In this document: positions 52,341 through 61,110 of the stretch, one piece after another
How positions within the stretch are numbered: position 1 is the first letter of the stretch
Layout: each line of letters starts with the position of its first letter
NCBI RefSeq assembly: GCF_030406325.1
Contig: NZ_JAUEQY010000040.1
Span: 1 to 64,000 of the forward strand
Length of the DNA stretch: 64,000 bases
Reading direction: 5' to 3'
Source of the DNA: Actinomadura sp. DC4
Lineage (GTDB): Bacteria > Actinomycetota > Actinomycetes > Streptosporangiales > Streptosporangiaceae
Made by a program: the position numbers and the translations under genes
The notes under the pieces: generated by a model
What the model saw: only the letters and a program-made list of their open reading frames with translations
The model's database searches: none
Told to the model about the DNA's origin: nothing

Positions 52341-53435
52341 TCAGGCGGCGTTGCGCTTCAGGAAGTCGACGATCCGGGGGAAGACGTCCAGGTGGGCGTT
52401 CTTGCCCGTGAAGGGGTCGAAGTGGCCGTAGCCCGGGAGGATCTCCAGCTCGTGGCGGCCCGGGGCCGACTTCTCCAGCATCTCGTGGCAGACGATGTTG
52501 GCCCCGGGGAACACGTGGTTCCGGTCGCCGGTCAGGAACAGGACGCGGGTCGGGATGTCCGCCGCCCGCGCGAGGTAGTCCTCCGGCAGGCTCGCGTGGC
52601 GGCCGTCCGACGGGTCGTACCTCACCACTCTGCCCGCCGCCACCATCTTGCGCACGTGGCGGAAGTAGTGAACGCCCGTGGGGCCCAGCAGGTCGGCGAT
52701 GCGCCGGTGGGTCGTCTCGTCGAGGTTGTCGTGGGAGTACATCGCGGGGCGGCCGCTGCCCCACATGAAGCTCTCCATGTGGCAGGCGCGGACGTCGCAC
52801 TCGCGGTGGAACAGGGACACCGCGCGGGACAGCATCCAGCCCCGCGTCATCACCGGGGCGTCGCCGTAGCGCGGGTCCAGGCAGGACAGGCCGAGCACGT
52901 ACTCGGTGAGCGCCGGGCCCACGGCCAGCTTGACCCGTGACCACCCCGGCACCTGGAGCCGCAGCGAGACGCTGTTGCTGACCAGGCTCGTTATGCCGTC
53001 GAGGGCGCCGCCGAACAGGCTCATGGAGAACGACACCGAGCCGAGGCAGTGCGCGATCACGTGCACCCGCCGGCCGCCGACGTGCTCGCGCAGCTCGCGT
53101 AAGGCCGCCGGGTGGTCCCAGTGCGCGATGTCGTCGAGTGAGTAGCGGTGGGTCTCGGCGTCGTAGGGGAACCGGGCGCTCATCCGGAAGTCGAGCGTCC
53201 ACACGTCGGTGAAGCCCGAATCCAGCAGGAAGCTCACCAGGTTGCGGTGCTCGGGCATGATGAACATGTCGCTGGAGGCGGTCAGGCCGTGCAGCACCAG
53301 CACGACGTCGTCGCAGTCGGCGCGGCGGAAGCGCCGCAGCTCCAGGCCGAGGTCGTCCTCGGTCGAGAACGGGTGGACGGACACCTCGGCGTCGTGGACG
53401 CCTTCGAGGGTGTAGCGCGCGACGCGACGTTGCAT
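52341..53435 (-). CDS. Alpha/beta hydrolase with Cys in the nucleophile elbow
   Basis: A 364-aa alpha/beta hydrolase. The elbow reads V-I-A-H-C-L-G-S, so the nucleophile position is Cys130 rather than Ser, as in PHA synthases and the hydrolase modules linked to cholesterol-oxidase-like proteins. V-L-H-G-L-T near 47-52 forms the oxyanion region, an Asp lies in F-L-T-G-D-R-N and the His in G-Y-G-H-F-D-P-F. This last region is close to PHB/PHA depolymerase- and lipase-like enzymes. GGAGGG seven bases before ATG 53435 is a strong start. Confidence 0.85.
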   Translation of the reverse strand: MQRRVARYTLEGVHDAEVSVHPFSTEDDLGLELRRFRRADCDDVVLVLHGLTASSDMFIMPEHRNLVSFLLDSGFTDVWTLDFRMSARFPYDAETHRYSLDDIAHWDHPAALRELREHVGGRRVHVIAHCLGSVSFSMSLFGGALDGITSLVSNSVSLRLQVPGWSRVKLAVGPALTEYVLGLSCLDPRYGDAPVMTRGWMLSRAVSLFHRECDVRACHMESFMWGSGRPAMYSHDNLDETTHRRIADLLGPTGVHYFRHVRKMVAAGRVVRYDPSDGRHASLPEDYLARAADIPTRVLFLTGDRNHVFPGANIVCHEMLEKSAPGRHELEILPGYGHFDPFTGKNAHLDVFPRIVDFLKRNAA

Positions 53436-53527
53436 TGATCGGCCCTCCGAGTGGTCCCTGAGGTCACGATCCCCCGCAGCCGGAGCACCCGGCATCGTGG
53501 TAATCCCTGACTTTGGCGGACCACGGA

Positions 53528-55282
53528 TCAGCGCCCGGTCCAGCGGCGCCGCAGGGCGAACGCGGCCGCCTTCGGGCGGCGGTCCCGGGTGAAGACACCC
53601 TTCTTGTTCCCGTCCGCGCGGTTAACGCCGTACCCGGTGGCGAAGTCGGCGAAGTTCCAGACGTGCTCCCCCACGACGGACTCGACCCGGTCGAACGCCC
53701 GGTGGAACGCCTCCAGCAGCTCCACCTGGTAGTCCTCGGTCCAGGTGCCCGCCGCGACCGAGCGCACGCCGGCGACGGCGTCCGCGCCGTACTCCGTGAC
53801 GATGATCGGCTTGCCGTGGAGCCGGGCCCACTCACGCAGCTCGGCCTCCAGCTCACGCTCGGCCGTGACGAGGTCGCCCGTGTCGACGTACCAGCCGTAG
53901 TAGCGGTTCAGGCAGATGACGTCGAACAGGTCGCTCATCACGTCCTGGTCCGGCGGTAGCTGGACCTGGGCGAAGCAGACCGGGCGGCTCGGATCGGCGG
54001 CGCGCGCCGCGCGTACGAGCGGCTCGAAGTACGTGCGCGCCTGCGGCCGGGCCGAGTCAGGTTCGTTGGCGATGCTCCACATGACCACGCTCGGGTGGTT
54101 CTTGTCGCGGGCGACCAGCTCCTCGATCGCGCGCCGGTGGGCCTCCTGCGTGGTGTCGCCGACCGCGGCCCAGATGTGCGGCGGGTCGCCCGGCACCAGC
54201 GTGTGGGCGATCTCGAAGTTCAGCCCGACGGCCGGGGTCTCGTCGATGACGACGATGCCGTGCCGGTCGGCGTACTCCAGCACCTCCTCGGCGTACGGGT
54301 AGTGCGACGTGCGGAAGGAGTTGGCGCCGACCCAGTCGAGCAGGGCGAAGTCGTGCACCATGAGCACGTCGTCGTGGCCCTTGCCGCGCACCGCGTTGTC
54401 CTCGTGCTTGCCGAACCCGCGGAAGTGGAACGGCTCGCCGTTGATCAGGAAGCGGTCGCCCTCCACCGCCACCTCGCGGATGCCGACCGGCAGCGTGTAC
54501 ACGTCGCCGCCGGAGGCGCTGACCTCCAGTTCGTACAGGTGGCCGTGGCCGGGCCGCCACAGCGTCGCGTCCGGTACGGAGAGGGTGCCCGAGGCGGTGT
54601 CCGCCCGCGCCCGTTCGACGCCCCCGGCGTCGCGCAGCACCACCGAGGCGACCCGCCCGCCCGCGACGTCGGCCCGGTACAGGACGCGGGCGTCCGTCCC
54701 GGTCACCTCGGTGGTGACGGTGATGTCCTCGACGTAGGACGCAGGCGTCGTGTAGAGCCAGACGGCCCGGTGCAGCCCCGCGTAGTTGAAGAAGTCGTGG
54801 AAGTACCGCTGGCGGCGGCGCCCGTCCGGCAGGACGTCGACGATTCCGGGCGGGATGGAGCCGAGGTCGAGACGGTTGTCGACCACGACGGTCACCCGTC
54901 CCGCCTCACCGGGCCGTACGTGCCCGGTCAGGTCGCACTCGAACGGCGTGTAGCCGCCCTCGTGCCGCCCGACCTCGACGTCGTCCCACCAGACGACGGC
55001 CCGGTGGGCCGCGGCGTCGAACCGCAGCACGACGCGCCGCCCCTCCCAGCCGGCCGGGATCCGTACGCTCCGCTGGTACCAGACGTCGCCGACGTGGTCG
55101 TGGGCGTCCCGGGTGGCCGGAACGTCGTTGAAGCTGGAGGGCACCGGCATCTCCGACGCCTCCGGCAGCGGGCCCCGCCACCACTCCTCCGGGCGCCCGC
55201 GGTCGCCGGGGTCGAGCGCGAAGGCCCAGAGCCCGTTGAGGCTGACGCGTTCACGGCTGGCCGTCTCCAGAGGACGTAGCAA
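53528..55282 (-). CDS. uidA: Glycoside hydrolase family 2, beta-glucuronidase type
   Basis: A 584-aa GH2 enzyme: N-terminal jelly-roll (1-175), Ig-like domain, and TIM barrel from about 275. The acid/base is Glu407 in A-N-E-P-D-S and the nucleophile Glu497 in T-E-Y-G-A-D. The N-K-K-G-V-F-T-R-D-R segment near the C-terminus is the Asn-Lys pair that holds the glucuronate carboxylate in beta-glucuronidases, which favours glucuronidase over galactosidase. There is no signal peptide, so it acts in the cytoplasm. TTG 55282 has GGGAG six bases upstream. Confidence 0.9.
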   Translation of the reverse strand: MLRPLETASRERVSLNGLWAFALDPGDRGRPEEWWRGPLPEASEMPVPSSFNDVPATRDAHDHVGDVWYQRSVRIPAGWEGRRVVLRFDAAAHRAVVWWDDVEVGRHEGGYTPFECDLTGHVRPGEAGRVTVVVDNRLDLGSIPPGIVDVLPDGRRRQRYFHDFFNYAGLHRAVWLYTTPASYVEDITVTTEVTGTDARVLYRADVAGGRVASVVLRDAGGVERARADTASGTLSVPDATLWRPGHGHLYELEVSASGGDVYTLPVGIREVAVEGDRFLINGEPFHFRGFGKHEDNAVRGKGHDDVLMVHDFALLDWVGANSFRTSHYPYAEEVLEYADRHGIVVIDETPAVGLNFEIAHTLVPGDPPHIWAAVGDTTQEAHRRAIEELVARDKNHPSVVMWSIANEPDSARPQARTYFEPLVRAARAADPSRPVCFAQVQLPPDQDVMSDLFDVICLNRYYGWYVDTGDLVTAERELEAELREWARLHGKPIIVTEYGADAVAGVRSVAAGTWTEDYQVELLEAFHRAFDRVESVVGEHVWNFADFATGYGVNRADGNKKGVFTRDRRPKAAAFALRRRWTGR

Positions 55283-55432
55283 CGGTCACTCCCGATCAAA
55301 GAGGGCGGAATCGCCACGAATCTAGAGGTGCGAGGCCTCGCGGGGAAAGGCGTCACCCGGTCACCGAGGGTTGAGTAGGCTGCCGCCGATCGTGACCGGC
55401 CGTTCATCCCCCGCAGAGTGAGGACCCCCGCC

Positions 55433-56059
55433 ATGGCATCCAGCGTTGACCGATCCACGGAGCGATTGGTGTTCTTCAGCGACGCCGTCGTCGCGATCGC
55501 GTTGACCCTCCTGGTCCTGCCCCTGGCCGAGGTGGCCACGGAGGCGGCCGACAAATATCCCGACTCGCACCACCTGTTCGCCGACAACCAGGCCAAGATC
55601 TACAGCTTCGTGCTGAGCTTCGCCGTCATCGCCCGGATCTGGACGGCCCACCACCGGTTGTTCGAGCAGATCAAGGCCTACAACCGCCGGCTGATGCGGG
55701 CGAACCTCGGCTGGCTGCTGGCGATCGTCGTGCTCCCCTTCCCCACCGAGCTGATCGGCCAGTTCGACCACGACCGCCTCAACGCCGCCTTCTACATCGG
55801 CACGGTGCTCGCCGCCAACGCCTTCCTGTTCGCCATGATCATGATCGTGCGCGCCGAGCCCGGACTGGCCGAGGACGGCGCCGGCATCCCCGGCGAGCAG
55901 CTGTTCACCTCGGGGGTCACCCTGGGCCTTCTCGCGGCGGCCCTCGTGGTGGCGGTGGCGGTGCCGGCCATCGGTTACTTCGCGCTCATGTTCCTCGTGC
56001 TGACCTACCCGATCATCTGGATCCGGCAGCGGCTGCACCCGGCCGAGGTGACCGCCTGA
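55433..56059 (+). CDS. TMEM175/DUF1211-family K+ channel-like protein
   Basis: A 208-aa membrane protein with six predicted helices. Helix 1 carries the family signature R-L-V-F-F-S-D-A-V-V-A-I-A (R-x3-F-S-D) that lines the pore of TMEM175 potassium channels. Bacterial members with one such repeat work as tetramers. ATG 55433 is preferred over GTG 55418, since AGGA lies nine bases ahead of it. A classical terminator follows. Confidence 0.9.
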   Translation: MASSVDRSTERLVFFSDAVVAIALTLLVLPLAEVATEAADKYPDSHHLFADNQAKIYSFVLSFAVIARIWTAHHRLFEQIKAYNRRLMRANLGWLLAIVVLPFPTELIGQFDHDRLNAAFYIGTVLAANAFLFAMIMIVRAEPGLAEDGAGIPGEQLFTSGVTLGLLAAALVVAVAVPAIGYFALMFLVLTYPIIWIRQRLHPAEVTA

Positions 56060-56079
56060 CCGGCGGCCGACCTCACCGC

Positions 56080-56113
56080 GCGCCCCGGGCCGAGACGGCC
56101 GGGGCGCTTTTTT
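56080..56113 (+). terminator. Rho-independent terminator
   Basis: GCGCCCCGG (56080-56088) pairs with CCGGGGCGC (56099-56107) and is followed by six T (56108-56113). This is the only classical hairpin-plus-T-run terminator seen in the window, 20 bases after the TMEM175-type gene. Confidence 0.85.
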
Positions 56114-56244
56114 GATCACACCGATCACACCGCTACGGCCGTCCGGCGATGCGCGCATGCATTGCGCGATAATGAGCAGTTGTGCTATCAAACCATCATA
56201 TCTGATCACAGCCGCCTGACCGGGGTGGCCAGAACGGAGTTGCC
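56114..56244 (+). promoter_or_regulatory. Promoter region of the sugar-catabolic operon
   Basis: AT-rich for this genome between about 56160 and 56210 (GATAATGAG, GCTATCAAACCATCATATCTGA). It precedes the SIS gene and should hold the operon promoter and operators for the DeoR protein encoded at 60328. No exact copy of the 60289-60322 dyad was found here. Confidence 0.4.
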
Positions 56245-57126
56245 GTGACGACCCACGTCGAGACAGAGATCGCCGACCAGCCGGCCTGCTGGCAACGGGC
56301 CGCGGAGCTCGCCTCCACGTCCCTGCCCGGTCTGCCGGAGGCCGGCGAGCGCGTCGCCGTCGTCGGCTGCGGCACCTCCTGGTTCGTCGCGCAGGCGTAC
56401 GCCGCGCTGCGCGAGGGCGCGGGGCAGGGCGAGACCGACGCCTTCGCGGCCTCCGAGACGCCGGCCGGCCGCCGCTACGACCGGGTCCTGGCGCTGAGCC
56501 GGTCCGGCACCACCACCGAGATCCTCGACCTGCTCGCCGAGCTGCGCGGCACGGTGCCGACGACCGCGATCACCGGCGACCAGGACTCCCCGGTCATGAC
56601 CGCCGCCGACGAGGTCGTCCTCCTCGACTTCGCCGACGAGCGCTCGGTCGTGCAGACGCGGTTCGCGACCACCACGCTCACACTGCTGCGCGCCCGCCTC
56701 GGGCTGGACGTGTCGAAGGCCGTCGCGGACGCGCGGCGCGCGGTCGGCGAGCCGCTTCCGGCCGGGGTGACCGACCGTACGCAGTTCACCTTCCTCGGCA
56801 CGGGCTGGACCGTCGGCCTGGCCGCCGAGGCGGCGCTGAAGATGCGGGAGGCGTCGCTGAGCTGGACGGAGTCCTACCCGGCCAAGGAGTACCGCCACGG
56901 CCCGATCGCGATCACCGACGAGCGCTCCGCGGTCTGGGTGTTCGGGCCGGCGCCGGAGGGGCTGGAGGAGCAGGTCGCGGCGACCGGCGGCCTGTGGGTC
57001 CAGCCGGACCTGGACCCCCTCGCCTCGCTCGTCCTGGCCCAGCGCCTGGCCGTCTCCCTGGCCGCCGCGCGCGGCCTCGACCCCGACGTCCCGCGGCACC
57101 TGACCCGCTCGGTGATCCTGCGCTGA
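56245..57126 (+). CDS. SIS-domain protein (AgaS/GlmS-isomerase-like)
   Basis: A 293-aa protein of two sugar-isomerase (SIS) domains. Phosphosugar-binding marks are V-V-G-C-G-T-S-W near residue 40 and A-L-S-R-S-G-T-T-T-E near 85, with A-K-E-Y-R-H-G-P near 210 (cf. the ketohexose-phosphate site of GlmS/AgaS). With the aldolase and kinase downstream it is best read as a galactosamine-6-phosphate deaminase/isomerase giving tagatose-6-phosphate. GTG 56245 has GGAG five bases upstream. Confidence 0.85.
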   Translation: MTTHVETEIADQPACWQRAAELASTSLPGLPEAGERVAVVGCGTSWFVAQAYAALREGAGQGETDAFAASETPAGRRYDRVLALSRSGTTTEILDLLAELRGTVPTTAITGDQDSPVMTAADEVVLLDFADERSVVQTRFATTTLTLLRARLGLDVSKAVADARRAVGEPLPAGVTDRTQFTFLGTGWTVGLAAEAALKMREASLSWTESYPAKEYRHGPIAITDERSAVWVFGPAPEGLEEQVAATGGLWVQPDLDPLASLVLAQRLAVSLAAARGLDPDVPRHLTRSVILR

Positions 57127-57154
57127 GCCGCCGAACCCGACGTCAAGGAGCACC

Positions 57155-58018
57155 ATGCCACTCGTCCCCACCGCGGCCATCGTCGGCGCGGCCCGTACGC
57201 GGAGCCGGGGCGCCGCCGCGTTCAACGTCATCCAGGTCGAGCACGCCCAGGCGATCGTCGCGGGCGCGCTGCGGGCGGACGCGCCGGTGATCCTGCAGCT
57301 CAGCCAGAACGCCGTGCGGTACCACGGCGCGCTCCGGCCGATCGCCGCCGCCGCGCGGGCGGTGGCCGAGCTCGCCGAGGCGCCCGTCGCGCTCCACCTC
57401 GACCACGCCACCGAGGCCGGCCTGGTCCACGAGGCCGTCGGCCTGGGCTTCGGCTCGGTGATGTACGACGCCTCCGCCCTCGGTTACGAGGAGAACGTCG
57501 CCGCCACCGCCGAGGTCGCGCGGTTCTGCCACGACCACGGCGTGTGGATGGAGGCGGAGCTCGGGGAGATCGGCGGCAAGGACGGCGTGCACGCGCCCGG
57601 CGCCCGTACCGACCCCGGCGAGGCGGCGGAGTACGTGGCCGCCACCGGCGTGGACGGGCTGGCCGTGGCGGTGGGCACCTCCCACGCCATGCTCACCCGG
57701 GACGCCTCGCTGGACCTGCCGCTCATCGCCGCGCTGCACGAGGCGGTGCCGGTGCCGCTGGTCCTGCACGGCTCCTCCGGAGTGCCCGACGCGGACCTGA
57801 CGGCCGCCGTCGACGCCGGCATGACGAAGATCAATATCGCCACGCAGCTCAACAAGGTGTTCACCGCCGCCGTACGCGACCGGCTGGCCGCCGATCCGGC
57901 GCTGGTCGACACCCGCCGCTACCTCGGAGCCGGGCGGGACGCCACCGCCGCCGAGGTGGCGCGGCTGCTCGGCGTCCTCCGCTCCACCGGTGCATCGACG
58001 GAAGGCAACACCGCATGA
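57155..58018 (+). CDS. Class II tagatose/fructose-bisphosphate aldolase (GatY/KbaY-like)
   Basis: A 287-aa zinc aldolase. The metal ligands lie in H-L-D-H-A-T (residues about 79-84), M-E-A-E-L-G-E-I-G-G (about 130) and V-L-H-G-S-S-G (about 205); V-G-T-S-H-A and K-I-N-I-A-T complete the phosphate loops. The short form fits GatY/KbaY/FbaA-type enzymes that cleave tagatose-1,6-bisphosphate to glyceraldehyde-3-P and dihydroxyacetone-P. The next gene overlaps its stop by four bases (ATGA). Confidence 0.9.
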   Translation: MPLVPTAAIVGAARTRSRGAAAFNVIQVEHAQAIVAGALRADAPVILQLSQNAVRYHGALRPIAAAARAVAELAEAPVALHLDHATEAGLVHEAVGLGFGSVMYDASALGYEENVAATAEVARFCHDHGVWMEAELGEIGGKDGVHAPGARTDPGEAAEYVAATGVDGLAVAVGTSHAMLTRDASLDLPLIAALHEAVPVPLVLHGSSGVPDADLTAAVDAGMTKINIATQLNKVFTAAVRDRLAADPALVDTRRYLGAGRDATAAEVARLLGVLRSTGASTEGNTA

Positions 58019-59325
58019 ACATCGTTTTCGTCGGCGCCGGCTCGGTGGAGTTCACCTGGCAGCTGCTGCGCGACATCTTCTCCTTCCCCGAGCTGGGCGG
58101 CGTGCGGATCGCGCTGCACGACATCGACGCCGAGCGGCTGTCGGTGGCCGAGGCCCTGGCGCACCGCACGGCCGATCGCCACGGCGCCAAGCCGCGGATC
58201 GTGGCGAGCCTGGACCGCCGCACCGCGCTCGAGGGCGCGGACGTGGTGGTGAACATGGTCGCCGTCGGCAGTCACCGCGCCACCCTGACCGACTTCGAGG
58301 TGCCCGCGAGGTTCGGGCTCCGGCAGACGATCGGCGACACCCTCGGCATCGGCGGGATCTTCCGCGCGCTGCGCACCTTTCCGCTCCTGGAGGGGCTGGC
58401 CGCCGACATGGCCGCGGTGTGCCCGGACGCGTGGCTGCTCAACTACACCAACCCGATGGCGATGAACCTGCAGTACCTCGCGGGGATCGCCCCGGGCCTG
58501 AAGGCCGCAGGGCTGTGCCATTCGGTCTACTGGACCGTACGGGACCTGTGCAAGATCGTCGACGTCCCGTACGAGGAGGCCGACGTCGTCTCGGCCGGCG
58601 TCAACCACCAGGCGTGGATCCTGCGCTGGCGGCACGGCGACCGCGACCTGTACCCGGCGCTGGACGCGGCGATCGCCGCCGACCCGGAGCTGCTCCGGCG
58701 CGTACGGGTCGACATGTACCGGCGGCTCGGCTACTACCCGACCGAGACGAGCGAGCACTCCTCGGAGTACGTGCCGTGGTACCTGCGGCACGACTCCGAG
58801 ATCTCCCGGCTGCGCATCCCGGTCGATGACTATGTGGGGATCAGCGCGGGCAACCTCGCCGAGTACACCTCCGTACGCGACGCGCTCGCGGCCGGCCGCG
58901 ACCCCTCGCCACGCGAGGAGGAGGACGCCGCCGAGTACGCGCCGCAGGTCATCCACAGCCTGGCCACCGGCGCCCTGCGGACGATCCAGGTCACGACGGC
59001 CAACACGGGCCTGATCACCAACCTGCCCGCCGGAGCGGCCGTCGAGGTCCCGGCGACCCTGGACCGGCTCGGCGTGCACCCTCACCACGTCGGGGCGCTG
59101 CCGCCGCAGCTCGCCGCGCTGAACCGGAGCTTCCTCAACGTGGTGGAGCTCACCGTGGCCGCCGCGCTGTCGGGCGACCGGCGGCACATCAGGCACGCCG
59201 CGATGGCCGACCCCGCCACGGCGTCGGCGCTGACCGTCGATGAGGTCTGGGCCCTCTGCGACGCCATGGCCGAGGCCCACGGCGACGCCCTGCCGCCCGC
59301 GCTGCGCGGGACGCTGCGGCCGTGA
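58015..59325 (+). CDS. GH4 alpha-galactosidase-like (MelA type)
   Basis: A 436-aa glycosidase that works by an NAD+/Mn2+-dependent redox mechanism. The N-terminal Rossmann loop is V-F-V-G-A-G-S-V-E-F near 4-13. Metal and substrate residues are Cys168-His169 (G-L-C-H-S) and His198 (G-V-N-H-Q-A), as in GH4 alpha-galactosidases and alpha-glucuronidases. There is no signal peptide, so it hydrolyses an imported sugar in the cytoplasm. ATG overlaps the aldolase stop. GH4 alpha-glucuronidase is an alternative. Confidence 0.9.
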   Translation: MNIVFVGAGSVEFTWQLLRDIFSFPELGGVRIALHDIDAERLSVAEALAHRTADRHGAKPRIVASLDRRTALEGADVVVNMVAVGSHRATLTDFEVPARFGLRQTIGDTLGIGGIFRALRTFPLLEGLAADMAAVCPDAWLLNYTNPMAMNLQYLAGIAPGLKAAGLCHSVYWTVRDLCKIVDVPYEEADVVSAGVNHQAWILRWRHGDRDLYPALDAAIAADPELLRRVRVDMYRRLGYYPTETSEHSSEYVPWYLRHDSEISRLRIPVDDYVGISAGNLAEYTSVRDALAAGRDPSPREEEDAAEYAPQVIHSLATGALRTIQVTTANTGLITNLPAGAAVEVPATLDRLGVHPHHVGALPPQLAALNRSFLNVVELTVAAALSGDRRHIRHAAMADPATASALTVDEVWALCDAMAEAHGDALPPALRGTLRP

Positions 59326-60248
59326 TCGACCTGCTGGTCGTCGGCGACGCCAACCCGGACGTACTGATCTCGGGCGCGCCGGAGACGCCGCCCGCGGGAC
59401 AGGCCGAGACGCTCGTGGACTCCGGGACCCTGGCCCTGGGCGGATCGGCGGCGATCGTGGCCCACGGCGCGGCGCGGCTCGGCCTGTCCACCGCGCTCGC
59501 CGCGATGATCGGCCGGGACGCGGCCGGCGACTTCGTCCTCGACACGCTGACCTCGGCGGGCGTCGACATCGGCGGGTGCGTGCGGCACGAGAGCCTGCCG
59601 ACCGCGCTGACCGTCTGCCTCAACCGGCCGGACGGCGACCGGGCGATCCTGACCGCGCCGGGCTGCCTGCCCGCCTTCGGCCCCGCGGACGTACGCGCCG
59701 TGCCGGCGCGGCACGTGCACTCCGCGTCGTACTTCCTGCAGCCGCGGCTGGCGGCCGGGCTGCCGTCGCTGCTGGGCGAGTTCCGCCGGGCGGGCGCGTC
59801 CACGTCGCTGGACACCAACGACGACCCGGCGGGCGCGTGGCGTCTCTCCCCCGGGCTGCTGGCGGCCTGCGACCTGCTGCTGCCGAACGAGGCGGAGGCA
59901 CTCGCGCTGGCGGGCGTCGGTGGTGAGCTGGAGGCGGCGATGGCCGCGCTGGCGGCGGGCGGCCCGACCCCGGTGGTCAAGCGCGGCGGTGAGGGCGCGC
60001 TGGCGCTGCTCGACGGCGAACTGGTCGGCGCGCGCGGCCCGCTGGTCACGCCGGTCGACACGGTGGGCGCGGGCGACGGCTTCGACGCGGGCTTCCTCGC
60101 GGGCTGGCTGTCGTCCGGGGACCTCCCTTCGGCGCTCGCCTGGGGATGCGCATGCGGCGCGCTGTCCACGCGCGCGGCGGGCGGTACGGCGGCTCAGGCG
60201 ACCGCCGTCGAGGCCCGCTCCGCCGCCGGCGATGTACAGATCTTCTGA
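59322..60248 (+). CDS. PfkB-family carbohydrate kinase
   Basis: A 308-aa ribokinase-fold sugar kinase. The N-terminal G-G-S-A-A-I-V-A-H-G-A-A-R-L-G substrate loop and the C-terminal T-V-G-A-G-D-G-F anion hole with the catalytic Asp are present. Beside a bisphosphate aldolase and SIS isomerase, it most likely phosphorylates tagatose-6-phosphate or a ketohexose. GTG 59322 overlaps the GH4 stop by four bases. Confidence 0.9.
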   Translation: MIDLLVVGDANPDVLISGAPETPPAGQAETLVDSGTLALGGSAAIVAHGAARLGLSTALAAMIGRDAAGDFVLDTLTSAGVDIGGCVRHESLPTALTVCLNRPDGDRAILTAPGCLPAFGPADVRAVPARHVHSASYFLQPRLAAGLPSLLGEFRRAGASTSLDTNDDPAGAWRLSPGLLAACDLLLPNEAEALALAGVGGELEAAMAALAAGGPTPVVKRGGEGALALLDGELVGARGPLVTPVDTVGAGDGFDAGFLAGWLSSGDLPSALAWGCACGALSTRAAGGTAAQATAVEARSAAGDVQIF

Positions 60249-60288
60249 GCGAATGATCGGGTGGCCTGCGCGAATACGGCATAAAAGT

Positions 60289-60322
60289 CACTATTAACAA
60301 GCGTGAAACGTGCTTTATAGTG
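60289..60322. promoter_or_regulatory. Dyad operator and -10 element before deoR
   Basis: CACTAT (60289-60294) and ATAGTG (60317-60322) are inverted and their symmetry extends inward (TTAA/AAGC against GCTT). The right arm contains TATAGT (60316-60321), a -10 hexamer ending six bases before the deoR ATG, so transcription should begin at or next to the A of ATG. Confidence 0.55.
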
Positions 60323-60327
60323 ATCGA

Positions 60328-61092
60328 ATGCGTCAACAGGAGCGTCTCGGCCTGATCCTCGACCGGCTCGCCAAGCACGGCACGGTCTCCGTCGTCGATC
60401 TCACCGCCGAGCTGAGCGCCTCGCCGGCGTCCATCCGGCGCGACCTGCGGGCGCTGGAGGACCAGCAGCTGCTGAAGCGCACGCACGGCGGCGCGGTGGC
60501 GGCCGAGGTCATCTACGAGCTGCCGATGCGCTATCGGACGGGCCGCCACCAGGAGGAGAAGCTCCGCATCGCGCAGGCCGCCGTGCGGCTCGTCACCGAC
60601 TCGGTGCACTCGGTGGGCCTGGGCGGCGGCACGACGACGACGGAGCTGGCCCGCGCCCTGGGCTCGGTGGGCCGCTCCCTGAAGGTCGTCACGAACGCCC
60701 TGAACATCGCGGGAGACCTGTCCGTACGGTCCGCCATCGACCTGGTGGTCACGGGCGGAAGCGTACGGCCGGAGTCGTACGAGCTCGTGGGCCCGATCGC
60801 CGACCGCGCGCTGGCCGGGATCCATCTCGACCTGGTGTTCCTGGGGGTCGACGGCATCGACGCGACCGGCGGAATCAGCACTCACGACGAGGTCGAGGCC
60901 CAGACCGACCACTGCCTGATGCGCACCGCCGAACGCGTCGTGGTGCTCGCCGACATGTCCAAGGTCGGCAACCGCGCCTTCACCCGCATCGCCCCGATCG
61001 AGGAGGTCGCGATGCTCATCACCGACGCCTCCGCCGACCCCGCCGAGCTGGACCGCCTCCGCGCCGCGGGCCTGGAGGTCGTCACCGTCTGA
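60328..61092 (+). CDS. DeoR-family regulator, probably leaderless
   Basis: A 254-aa sugar-phosphate-sensing repressor. The N-terminal HTH (S-V-V-D-L-T-A-E-L-S-A-S-P-A-S-I-R-R-D-L-R-A-L-E) and the DeoR C-terminal sensor (V-G-L-G-G-G-T-T-T-T-E and G-G-S-V-R-P) are complete. No ribosome site precedes ATG 60328. A TATAGT -10 box six bases upstream places the transcript start at the ATG, so the mRNA is likely leaderless. It probably senses a tagatose or galactosamine phosphate and controls the upstream operon and the convergent importer. Confidence 0.9.
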   Translation: MRQQERLGLILDRLAKHGTVSVVDLTAELSASPASIRRDLRALEDQQLLKRTHGGAVAAEVIYELPMRYRTGRHQEEKLRIAQAAVRLVTDSVHSVGLGGGTTTTELARALGSVGRSLKVVTNALNIAGDLSVRSAIDLVVTGGSVRPESYELVGPIADRALAGIHLDLVFLGVDGIDATGGISTHDEVEAQTDHCLMRTAERVVVLADMSKVGNRAFTRIAPIEEVAMLITDASADPAELDRLRAAGLEVVTV

Positions 61093-61099
61093 CGGTGAC
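61081..61099. terminator. Hairpin at the end of deoR
   Basis: GTCACCGTCTGACGGTGAC is a near-perfect inverted repeat of nine-base arms around one base; it overlaps the deoR stop codon. It sits between deoR and the convergent permease stop (61111) and can stop transcription from both sides. Confidence 0.5.
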
Positions 61100-61110
61100 G
61101 ACCTCGGCCG

